Both the position numbers and the translations under genes were made by a program. Shown here in pieces: positions 1 to 6,380 of a stretch of DNA of 9,969 nucleotides. The notes below the pieces were generated by a model that worked only from the letters and a program-made list of their open reading frames with translations, ran no database searches and was not told the origin of the DNA. Positions within the stretch are counted from its first letter, which is position 1, and the number at the start of each line of letters is the position of its first letter. Source of the DNA: Anaerolineae bacterium CG2_30_64_16 (lineage in GTDB: Bacteria > Chloroflexota > Anaerolineae > CG2-30-64-16); contig MNXL01000382.1 in the NCBI GenBank assembly GCA_001871755.1, forward strand, positions 1 through 9,969. The letters are read 5' to 3'.

Positions 1-78
1 CGGCGCCCGCTGCGCGTCTGTCCCCCGAGGCGCCGCGCACGTGACCTCTTCGAAATGCGCCCCCTGCGCGGGTCGTAT

Positions 79-107
79 TTGACCAGCAGCGCGGGGCCGG
101 TTACAAT
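79..107 (+). promoter_or_regulatory. Predicted sigma70-type promoter upstream of the membrane gene
   Basis: A -35 hexamer TTGACC (79-84) and a -10 hexamer TACAAT (102-107) are separated by exactly 17 bases. Each matches the consensus at five of six positions. This puts the transcription start near 113-115 and leaves a leader of about 113 bases before the ATG at 228. It is the best promoter match I found in the window. The start site is predicted, not measured. Confidence 0.6.
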
Positions 108-141
108 ATGGATTGGATGATCGCGTTGCGGCGGTGTTGTG

Positions 142-179
142 AGGCGCACTGATTTTCGGGCGAAGCGCCTTGCTTTTTT
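142..179 (+). terminator. Terminator-like hairpin in the 5' leader
   Basis: Two alternative hairpins share the same 3' arm. AGGCGC (142-147) pairs with GCGCCT (165-170) across a 17-base loop. The shorter GGGCG (158-162) pairs with CGCCT (166-170), one pair being G-U, across a three-base loop. A run of six T (174-179) follows after three or four bases. The element lies between the predicted promoter and the first gene, so it could be a weak intrinsic terminator or attenuator. The stems are short and chance is a real alternative in G+C-rich DNA. Confidence 0.3.
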
Positions 180-227
180 CGCGTCCCGTGTTGCCTTCAT
201 TGGGGACGCCGAACTGGCAGGAGTGAT

Positions 228-1130
228 ATGCTGGATGCCGCGGACGTCGCGAGCAGGCCTGAGATGCGCCGAGGCTTGACCGCAGATGTGGGGCCGCTCA
301 TTGGCCTGCGCGTGTCGCTCAGTCGAAGCGTGTGGCGGATTGGGCCGGCATGGGCTGTACTGGCGGGCGCTTTGGCCAGTGGTGCGCCGCTGTGGGGCGG
401 CGCCGCGCTGCTGCGTCTGGTCACTGCGGTGGGGCTCGCCGATGGCGCCTGGGGCGCGGTGTGGTGGCTGACGGCCGCCGGCGCAGCCGGATCGCACCGA
501 GAACAGGGGGTGACCAGCTTTCTGCCCTACGCCCAACCGGATGCGCCTCTGGCGCACCTGGCGCATGGGCTGCGGCGCATGGTGTCGCCCGGAGCACATT
601 GGCACGAGCTGCTCGCCGGCCTGGCGCTAATGACGGTTCTGAGCATCCTGCTGGGCCGTCCGGCGCTGATCCTGAGCCCTGTCGCTCTGCTGGTGATCCT
701 CTGGGGATGGGTGTTGGTACAGCGAGACTTGCGGCCGTGCCTGTGCTATGCCTTGTTGAACATCGGCTTGCCCTGGGTGCTGGGCACGCTGCTGGCCGGA
801 CCAGGTACGCTCTCTGCGTTCTCCGGCCGGCAAATCCAGGGTCTGTGGTTGGCCGCGGCTTTCACCATCTTGCAGTGGGGCGTACAACGCGCGCAGCTTG
901 TGCAGCGCAGCCGGGCGCGCGGCGTCTGGCTGGGTGGGGTCGCACTGATCGCGGTTCTGATTGGACTACAGCAGCCCGGGGTTCTGGCGGTCGTGGCGGG
1001 ATTGCTGTTGCCACCGGCGTGGTGGCTGTTGGAAGTCCGGCGGGCGGCCGGCGATCGGACCGGTGTGCTTGCTCGCTGCGCACCCTGGTGGTGGGGCGCT
1101 ATGCTGTTGGCGGCGATTACACTCGCGTAG
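228..1130 (+). CDS. Polytopic membrane protein of unknown function
   Basis: This encodes 300 residues that I do not recognise as a characterised family. After a polar N-terminus of about 35 residues come roughly eight or nine hydrophobic stretches: about 37-52, 57-82, 127-143, 146-165, 172-191, 203-219, 232-247, 250-269 and 286-300. The sequence is rich in Trp, Leu and Gly. The only long polar stretch between membrane segments is about 88-125. The hydropathy layout loosely resembles UbiA-type prenyltransferases, but I see no Asp-rich NDxxD or DxxxD motif, so that function is not assigned. The ATG start is supported by AGGAG at 219-223, four bases upstream, and a strong promoter lies further up. 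The protein ends inside a hydrophobic segment, and the argF fragment begins about 13 bases after its stop, so its C-terminus may also have been affected by whatever truncated argF. Confidence 0.75.
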   Translation: MLDAADVASRPEMRRGLTADVGPLIGLRVSLSRSVWRIGPAWAVLAGALASGAPLWGGAALLRLVTAVGLADGAWGAVWWLTAAGAAGSHREQGVTSFLPYAQPDAPLAHLAHGLRRMVSPGAHWHELLAGLALMTVLSILLGRPALILSPVALLVILWGWVLVQRDLRPCLCYALLNIGLPWVLGTLLAGPGTLSAFSGRQIQGLWLAAAFTILQWGVQRAQLVQRSRARGVWLGGVALIAVLIGLQQPGVLAVVAGLLLPPAWWLLEVRRAAGDRTGVLARCAPWWWGAMLLAAITLA

Positions 1131-1143
1131 GAGCGTATTCCGA

Positions 1144-1737
1144 ATTCTCGAATTGGCGCGGTACGCCCGCGTCCCTGTGATCAACGGCCTCTCAGACTAC
1201 AATCACCCATGTCAAGGACTGACCGACCTTTTTACGATCTGGGAGCATTTGGGACGGTTGTCGGGCGTCAAGCTGGCCTACGTGGGGGATGGCAATAATG
1301 TGGTAACCTCGTTGCTTCTGGGGGGCAGCAAATTGGGGATGCACATCAGCGTGGGCACGCCGGCCGGCTATGAGGTAAAAGAGCCGGTGCTGGCGCAGGC
1401 GCGCGCGTTTGCGGCTCAGAGTGGCGGCCAGGTTTCGACGTGCGACGATCCCTTTGAGGCGGTCGCGGATGCCGACGTGGTCTACACCGACACCTGGACC
1501 AGCATGGGGCAAGAGGCTGAGCAGGCCCGCCGTAAGGCCGTTTTCCCGCCATTCCAGGTCAACGCCAGACTGGTGGCCGCGGCGCGGCCCGGAGCGATCA
1601 TCATGCATTGCCTGCCCGCACATCGCGGGAATGAAATCACCGACGACGTAGCCGATGGGCCGCAGTCGGTCCTGTTCGACCAGGCTGAGAACCGGATGCA
1701 CGCTCAGAAAGCGATTCTGGCCGACCTGCTGGCCTGA
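1144..1737 (+). pseudogene. argF: Ornithine carbamoyltransferase, C-terminal fragment (N-terminal domain missing)
   Basis: The intact enzyme (about 310 residues) joins carbamoyl phosphate to ornithine to give citrulline in arginine synthesis. Here only about 197 residues of recognisable sequence remain. Visible family features, in order, are LARYARVPVINGLSD leading to the HPCQ motif (1207-1218), the VGDGNNV strand of the ornithine domain, DVVYTDTWTSMGQE, FPPFQVN and the catalytic MHCLPAHRG loop (about 1603-1629). The carbamoyl-phosphate domain with its STRTR-type motif is absent. Directly upstream the frame stays open, but it only encodes the out-of-frame shadow of the membrane gene. Candidate starts inside the fragment are TTG 1153 and GTG 1177, neither with a clear ribosome binding site. 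The remaining frame has no stop or frameshift, so the loss is recent or is an assembly join. On its own the fragment should not be catalytic. It lies 22 bases ahead of cdaA. Confidence 0.85.
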
Positions 1738-1759
1738 GTCTGAATAGCGAGACGGGATC

Positions 1760-2584
1760 GTGCCGGAACAATTCGCGGGACTGTTGCAGCGTGTGCCAGG
1801 CGAGCTGCCGGGGACCCTTCAGCAACTCACCTGGACCAGCGTGATCGATATCCTGCTGGTGGCCCTGATTTTCTATGGCCTGTTGCGACTGTTTCAGGGT
1901 ACGCAGGCGGTGTCGCTTCTGCGCGGCATTCTCGTGGTGGCTCTGGTGGTGTTACTGGCGGCCAGCCGTCTCACCGCGTTTAGCTGGCTGATTCGCAACT
2001 CACTGCCGATGTTCCTGGTGGCGATCCCGGTTATCTTTCAGCCAGAACTGCGTCGGGCCCTGGAACGGCTCGGCCGCTCCGCGCCCATGCTGGGGCGTGG
2101 CGGCCGCGAAAACACCGCGCAGCAGGTGATTCATGAGGTGGCGCGCGCGGTCGAGATGCTGGCGCACGAGCACACGGGCGCGCTGATCGTCCTGGAAGGG
2201 GATACTGGATTGGAGGAGCACATCGAGTCTGGCCAGCGCATCGACGCCAGGGTCTCGGCGCGGCTCCTGACGACGATCTTCTACCCCGGCACCTCTTTGC
2301 ATGACGGCGCAGTCATCATTCGTGGGGACCAGATCGTGGCCGCGGGATGTGTGCTGCCGCTGACGGTGCGCGTGTTGCCCGATAGCTCGCTGGGTACCCG
2401 TCACAGGGCAGCCGTCGGCATCACCGAGCAGAATGATGCGCTGACCGTGGTGGTCTCCGAGGAGACGGGGATCATTTCCGTCTGTCGCCACGGCCGCATT
2501 GCCCGTCGGCTGGACGCCCAACGGTTACGCCGCATCTTGCAGACCTTCTATCGCCCACGGCGGCTATTCAGGAACGGATCATAA
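1760..2584 (+). CDS. cdaA: Diadenylate cyclase CdaA (DisA_N domain, membrane bound)
   Basis: This enzyme condenses two ATP into the second messenger c-di-AMP at the inner face of the membrane. The 274 residues fit the usual CdaA/DacA length of about 270. Three hydrophobic segments occur at about 27-44, 51-69 and 74-92, with FQPELRRALE following the last one as in the family. The cyclase domain spans about 115-240 and contains the DGA motif (182-184, in LHDGAVII) and the RHR motif (214-216, in GTRHRAA) that bind ATP and metal. The start is a GTG at 1760 with only weak Shine-Dalgarno character (GACGGG). It lies 22 bases after the argF fragment and is followed two bases after its stop by cdaR, an arrangement known for this pair in Firmicutes and others. 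In Firmicutes, c-di-AMP controls potassium and osmolyte transport and envelope homeostasis. Confidence 0.96.
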   Translation: MPEQFAGLLQRVPGELPGTLQQLTWTSVIDILLVALIFYGLLRLFQGTQAVSLLRGILVVALVVLLAASRLTAFSWLIRNSLPMFLVAIPVIFQPELRRALERLGRSAPMLGRGGRENTAQQVIHEVARAVEMLAHEHTGALIVLEGDTGLEEHIESGQRIDARVSARLLTTIFYPGTSLHDGAVIIRGDQIVAAGCVLPLTVRVLPDSSLGTRHRAAVGITEQNDALTVVVSEETGIISVCRHGRIARRLDAQRLRRILQTFYRPRRLFRNGS

Positions 2585-2586
2585 CG

Positions 2587-3900
2587 ATGAGAGGTTGGCT
2601 TTCCAACATCGGGTCCGCTGTGCTCGCGCTCGTGCTGGCGATCACCGTCTGGGTGGTCGCGGTCCAGGAGGAATACCCGAGCGGGAAGTTCGATCAACCG
2701 ATCACGGTCAGCCGCGCGGGTCTGCCGGAGAACGTCAGCATCTTCGGCGATCTCCTGAGCGAGGTGCGGATCGAGATTCGGGCGCCCAAGGCGCGCTGGC
2801 CAGACCTCAAGGCCAGCGATTTCACTGCCTGGGTGGATCTGGCGGGCTTGCATGCCGGGGAGTACGACGTGCCAGTGCTGGTGAAAGCGCCCGATCCCCA
2901 GGTGCAGGTGTTGGCCGTTGATCCACCCCTGATTCGGGTTCGGCTGGAGGCGCGGCTGGAAAAGAGCGTGCCGGTGCGCGTCAACATCATGGATGCGCCG
3001 GCCTTCGGCTACGACTGGCAATCCCCGGTCATCACCCCTACGCACGTGTCGGTGTTCGGTTCCGCCTCGCTGGTCGATCAGGTCGACTCGGCGTCTGTGG
3101 ACATGTATCTGCGCAGCGCGCGCGCGCCGGTGGAGCGCAGCTTGCGCGTGTCGATCAGAAACGCGTCCGGGGACACGGTCGGCTTTGTTGCGGTCTCGCC
3201 GCGCGATGTGACGGTCACGGTACCGGTGGTACAACTCCCCGGCTACCGTGAAGTCGCGATCCTTGTCGAGCCGGCGGGTCAGCCGGCGATTGGGTACACC
3301 ATCAACTCGGTGATCGCGGACCCGAAGCTGGTGACGCTGTTTGGCGACCCGGCCACCATTTCGGAGCTGAGCGGGTACATCACCGTGCCGGTGGACATCA
3401 GCAACGCCAGCGACGACGTAGTGGAGCGCGTCCCCCTGCATTTGCCGGAGAGCGTCTCCGCATTGGGCACACAAAGTGTTAGCATCCACGTGGGCATCAC
3501 ACCCATCACGGGCGTGCAGACCGTGCGGCGCCGGCCGGTGATTCAGGGACTTGGGCCGGGGCTGGCGTACACTTTGACACTGGATGCCGTCGACGTCTTT
3601 CTGTCGGGGCCGGTACCCAAGCTGGACACGCTCAAGCCGGATGCCGCGCCCGTCATCCTGGATCTCACCGGGCTGGGGCCTGGCGTGCACGTGGTGGAGC
3701 CCTTTGTGCCAGCGCCTGAGGACATCAGGGTCGAGGGGATTCTGCCCCAAACAGTGGAGGTCACCATTGCTCTGGCGCCGACCAGCACGCCAACCGCGCT
3801 GCCCATTACGCCGGCCGCGTTGACCGGCACACCGGGTCTGACGGTGACTCCGACTATCACTATGATCAGGACGCCCGCGTCCACCGCCAAGCCGCCCTGA
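2587..3900 (+). CDS. cdaR: YbbR-domain protein, CdaA regulator CdaR
   Basis: This is a 437-residue extracytoplasmic protein that in other bacteria binds and modulates CdaA. Residues 1-27 form an uncleaved-looking signal anchor (MRGWLSNIGSAVLALVLAIT and on through VWVVAV). Four YbbR repeats follow at about 36-122, 124-213, 215-303 and 305-395. Each is built around a 'P.V.V.G....V..VDS..V.VDL' style strand pattern; examples are VSVFGSASLVDQVDSASVDM in repeat 2 and VTLFGDPATISEL in repeat 3. Residues 396-437 are a low-complexity Thr/Pro/Ala tail, of the sort common on secreted proteins of Anaerolineae, and it may extend the protein into the wall or cell-surface zone. The ATG sits two bases after the cdaA stop, so translation is probably coupled; AGGA at 2570-2573 inside the end of cdaA is the only binding-site candidate. 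No glmM follows, unlike the Firmicute cdaA-cdaR-glmM operon. Confidence 0.92.
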   Translation: MRGWLSNIGSAVLALVLAITVWVVAVQEEYPSGKFDQPITVSRAGLPENVSIFGDLLSEVRIEIRAPKARWPDLKASDFTAWVDLAGLHAGEYDVPVLVKAPDPQVQVLAVDPPLIRVRLEARLEKSVPVRVNIMDAPAFGYDWQSPVITPTHVSVFGSASLVDQVDSASVDMYLRSARAPVERSLRVSIRNASGDTVGFVAVSPRDVTVTVPVVQLPGYREVAILVEPAGQPAIGYTINSVIADPKLVTLFGDPATISELSGYITVPVDISNASDDVVERVPLHLPESVSALGTQSVSIHVGITPITGVQTVRRRPVIQGLGPGLAYTLTLDAVDVFLSGPVPKLDTLKPDAAPVILDLTGLGPGVHVVEPFVPAPEDIRVEGILPQTVEVTIALAPTSTPTALPITPAALTGTPGLTVTPTITMIRTPASTAKPP

Positions 3901-3971
3901 TACAGGCTTGGGCGCGGTGCGATCGTTCGCAAGCTGGATGGGCAGGCATATTTTTCGATTCTGAGGCCGTT

Positions 3972-5351
3972 ATGCGACAACCGATTGTCGCCCTGGTGGG
4001 GCGACCGAATGTGGGCAAATCCACGCTCTTCAACCGGCTGATCGGCCAGCGGTTGGCCATCGTGGAAGACGAACCGGGCACGACTCGCGATCGCCTGTAT
4101 GCCGAAGCGGAATGGACCAGCCAGCCGTTCATCCTGGTGGATACGGGCGGGTTGGATGTCGCCGCGACCGAGAAGGCACCGCAGAAGGGGCAACCTGACC
4201 TGCTGGGCAGCTCCTCGCGCGATTTCATCCGGGAGATCCGGCAGCAGGCGGAGATCGCTATTGAAGAGGCGGATGTGGTGGTCCTGCTGACCGACGCCCA
4301 GGACGGTGTCACCGCGGCCGATGTGGACGTTGCCGACATCTTGCGCAGGTCGGGCCGACCGGTAGTGCTGGCTGTCAACAAGGCCGAGAACGAAAGCCGG
4401 CGCCAGGCCGCCTACGAATTCTACGAGCTCAACCTGGGCGACCCGTACCCAATCTCGGCGCTGCACGGCATGGGCACGGGCGATCTGCTGGACGCCATTG
4501 TGACGTATATCCCGACCATCCCCGAGGAGCCGGAGAGCGATGCCGTGCGGATCGCGATTGTCGGCCGGCCGAACGTCGGCAAGTCCTCGCTGCTCAACGC
4601 GTTGTTGCGCGAGGAGCGTGCGATCGTCAGCCCGATCCCCGGGACGACGCGCGACGCGATCGACACCGAGTTGCGCTGGGAAGGGCAGGATCTGGTGTTG
4701 ATCGACACCGCCGGGATCCGACGGCGGGGGCGGGTGGAGACAGGCGTGGAGAAGTACAGCGTGATCCGCGCGATCAACGCGGTGCAGCGTGCCGATGTGG
4801 CGCTGCTGCTGATCGATGCGACCGCGGGCGTGACGGCTCAGGATACACACGTCGCCGGTTTCATCCTGGACGCGTACAAGAGCGTGATTCTGATCGTCAA
4901 CAAGTGGGACGCGGTGGCGGACAAGGATACCGGGACCATGCTCGCCCATACACAGGAACTGCGCGAACGCTTGCGCTTTCTGGACTACGTGCCTGTGCTC
5001 TTCATCTCCGCGTTGACCCATCAGCGCGTCAGTAAAGTTCTGCCCCTGGCCCTGGGTGTTGCCGCGCAGCGCAAGCTGCGCATCCCCACGGCCGAGCTGA
5101 ACCGGCTATTCCGGGACGCCATGGTGAGACACCCGGCGCCCAATCGCCACGGCAAGCAGTTGAAGTTTTTCTACGCCACCCAGGCCGAGACCGAGCCGCC
5201 GACTTTCGTCGTCTTTGTCAATGATCGGGAGTTGGTGCACTTCTCGTACGCTCGCTACCTGGAGAACCGTATCCGGGCGGTCTATCCTTTTGAGGGCACA
5301 CCATTGCGGCTCTTATTCCGCAGTCGGGAGCAAAAGAGGGGGGCATCGTGA
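3972..5351 (+). CDS. der: Ribosome biogenesis GTPase Der (EngA)
   Basis: Der is a tandem-GTPase factor needed for maturation of the 50S subunit. The 459 residues contain a first G domain with GRPNVGKS (10-17), PGTTRD (35-40), DTGG (57-60), NKAE (136-139) and SAL (162-164). A second G domain has GRPNVGKS (198-205), PGTTRD (223-228), DTAG (245-248), NKWD (310-313) and SAL (346-348). A KH-like RNA-binding domain covers about 355-450. The stretch between DTGG and the next helix (about 61-97) looks some 15 residues longer than I recall for E. coli Der. The ATG has TGAGG at 3962-3966, five bases upstream. The 71-base gap after cdaR holds a weak promoter-like pair (TTCGCA 3925-3930, CATATT 3947-3952), so der may be read from its own start or through from cdaA-cdaR. 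Confidence 0.97.
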   Translation: MRQPIVALVGRPNVGKSTLFNRLIGQRLAIVEDEPGTTRDRLYAEAEWTSQPFILVDTGGLDVAATEKAPQKGQPDLLGSSSRDFIREIRQQAEIAIEEADVVVLLTDAQDGVTAADVDVADILRRSGRPVVLAVNKAENESRRQAAYEFYELNLGDPYPISALHGMGTGDLLDAIVTYIPTIPEEPESDAVRIAIVGRPNVGKSSLLNALLREERAIVSPIPGTTRDAIDTELRWEGQDLVLIDTAGIRRRGRVETGVEKYSVIRAINAVQRADVALLLIDATAGVTAQDTHVAGFILDAYKSVILIVNKWDAVADKDTGTMLAHTQELRERLRFLDYVPVLFISALTHQRVSKVLPLALGVAAQRKLRIPTAELNRLFRDAMVRHPAPNRHGKQLKFFYATQAETEPPTFVVFVNDRELVHFSYARYLENRIRAVYPFEGTPLRLLFRSREQKRGAS

Positions 5352-5353
5352 TT

Positions 5354-5377
5354 TCGTGTAGTCATCACACTATACGA
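5354..5377 (+). other. Imperfect inverted repeat (stem-loop) just after der
   Basis: TCGTGTAG (5354-5361) pairs with CTATACGA (5370-5377) to give an eight-pair stem with one G-U pair and an eight-base loop, starting three bases after the der stop. No T-run follows, so it is not a classical intrinsic terminator. It could stabilise the der mRNA 3' end, bind a regulator, or be chance. Confidence 0.3.
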
Positions 5378-5407
5378 CAAAACTATCTAAAAATCTCTTT
5401 CCACAAA

Positions 5408-5413
5408 TATAGA
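5408..5413 (+). promoter_or_regulatory. -10-like box placed for leaderless transcription of the M28 gene
   Basis: TATAGA (5408-5413, continuing as TATAGAT) would put a transcription start seven bases downstream, at 5420, the A of the start codon. No Shine-Dalgarno sequence precedes this ATG; the upstream bases are an A+T-rich spacer. No convincing -35 is present (ATCTAA or TATCTA at the right distance). CTATCT (5383-5388) and AGATAG (5411-5416) form a six-base inverted repeat covering the box, which may be an operator or coincidence. Confidence 0.35.
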
Positions 5414-5419
5414 TAGACT

Positions 5420-6373
5420 ATGCGAAACAGAATTGACCTCTTGTTGCGGTGGCTTCAGGCTCGTTGGTTGGAATCGATCATGCTCTTGGGCCTGGCTGGC
5501 ATCCTTGTCTGGTTTGTATTGGTGGGGCGGGGGTTCCTGCCCGCGCCGGCGCCGACCGCTGCGCCACCCACACCTGCCATAGAGCATTTCGATGGGGGAG
5601 TGGCCTACCAGCACGTGCTGGACCAGGTCGGGTTTGGCCCGCGGCCGACCGGCTCGACGGCCAGCCGTCAAACCGGCGACTACATCATCGGCCAGTTGGA
5701 GGCAGCGGGTTGGGCGGTGGAGGTCCAGGAGTTCACCTACATGGCGACCCCGGCCCGCAACATCATCGGCAGGGCAGGGGATGGCCCGATCGTCATCATC
5801 GGCGCGCACTATGACACGCGGCGCCGAGCCGATAACGATCCGGACCCCGCGCGGCGCGCAGATCCGGTGATGGGCGCCAATGATGGGGCGAGCGGCGTGG
5901 CCGTGCTGTTGGAGCTGGCGCGGGTCTTGGACAGGAAGGCGCTGCGAAACCAGGTCTGGCTGGCTTTCTTCGATGCGGAAGATAACGGCCGGCTAGACGG
6001 TTGGGAATTCATCGCCGGCTCGCGTTACATGGCGGAGCACCTGAACGTCACGCCGGCATTCGTGATCGTGGCAGATATGATCGGGGATGCCGACCAACAG
6101 ATCTACCAGGAGCGCACCTCGACTCCGGCGCTCCAGGATCGGGTGTGGGCGATCGCCGAACAGTTGGGCTATCAGGACTACTTCCTGCCGGAGGCGAAGT
6201 GGTCGATGCTGGACGATCACACGCCATTTTTGCAGTTGGGCATCCCGGCGCTGGACCTGATCGACTTTGACTATCCATACTGGCACACCGTCGCCGATAC
6301 CGCGGACAAGGTCGCGCCGGCGGCTTTGGAACGGGTGGGCCGGGTGTTGGAGACCTTGCTGGAAGGGGGATGA
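5420..6373 (+). CDS. Membrane-anchored M28-family zinc enzyme, glutaminyl-peptide cyclotransferase-like
   Basis: The family comprises zinc aminopeptidases and glutaminyl cyclases, which convert N-terminal Gln to pyroglutamate. The 317 residues start with a signal anchor (about 19-36) and a Pro/Ala/Thr linker (40-54), so the enzyme domain (about 56-317) should lie outside the membrane. Metal and active-site positions visible are H130 (GAHYDT), D155 (ANDGASG), E187-D188 (FFDAEDNG), D219 (VADMIGD), D265-D266 (DDHTPF) and H289 (YWHT). The DDHTPF and YWHT motifs and the 'GSRYMAE' helix match glutaminyl cyclases more closely than classical aminopeptidases. The position usually holding the second Glu of 'GEE' is Asp here. 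The histidine before 'YDT' is kept, so a two-metal peptidase remains possible. No ribosome binding site is seen; see the -10 box directly upstream. The aminotransferase gene follows seven bases after the stop. Confidence 0.88.
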   Translation: MRNRIDLLLRWLQARWLESIMLLGLAGILVWFVLVGRGFLPAPAPTAAPPTPAIEHFDGGVAYQHVLDQVGFGPRPTGSTASRQTGDYIIGQLEAAGWAVEVQEFTYMATPARNIIGRAGDGPIVIIGAHYDTRRRADNDPDPARRADPVMGANDGASGVAVLLELARVLDRKALRNQVWLAFFDAEDNGRLDGWEFIAGSRYMAEHLNVTPAFVIVADMIGDADQQIYQERTSTPALQDRVWAIAEQLGYQDYFLPEAKWSMLDDHTPFLQLGIPALDLIDFDYPYWHTVADTADKVAPAALERVGRVLETLLEGG

Positions 6374-6380
6374 GTGTCGC

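Noticed and set aside
1..78. Possible partial gene at the left edge
   Set aside because: The + strand frames close at 42-44, 80-82 and 118-120 without recognisable sequence, and the minus strand gives no supported start; only the promoter that follows is listed.
961..1143. Upstream extension of the argF frame from TTG 961
   Set aside because: The part before about 1144 is an out-of-frame reading of the membrane gene with no likeness to carbamoyltransferases; calling a 258-residue protein would create a false fusion.
332..1180. A second long + strand open frame within the membrane gene
   Set aside because: Its translation is Arg/Gly/Ala-rich low-quality sequence, it overlaps a gene with a proper binding site, and open alternate frames are expected in G+C-rich DNA.
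2548..3750. Minus-strand open frame (400 codons) opposite cdaR
   Set aside because: Antisense shadow, His/Arg/Asp-rich, no domain signal.
3543..5021. Long minus-strand open frame (about 490 codons) opposite cdaR and der
   Set aside because: It lies opposite two clearly conserved genes, and its composition (His/Arg/Gln/Asp-rich) is typical of an antisense shadow.
6267..6380. N-terminal extension of the aminotransferase from ATG 6267
   Set aside because: It would lie inside the conserved C-terminus of the M28 gene and reads as an Arg/Trp-rich shadow; GTG 6381 has a binding site and matches family length.
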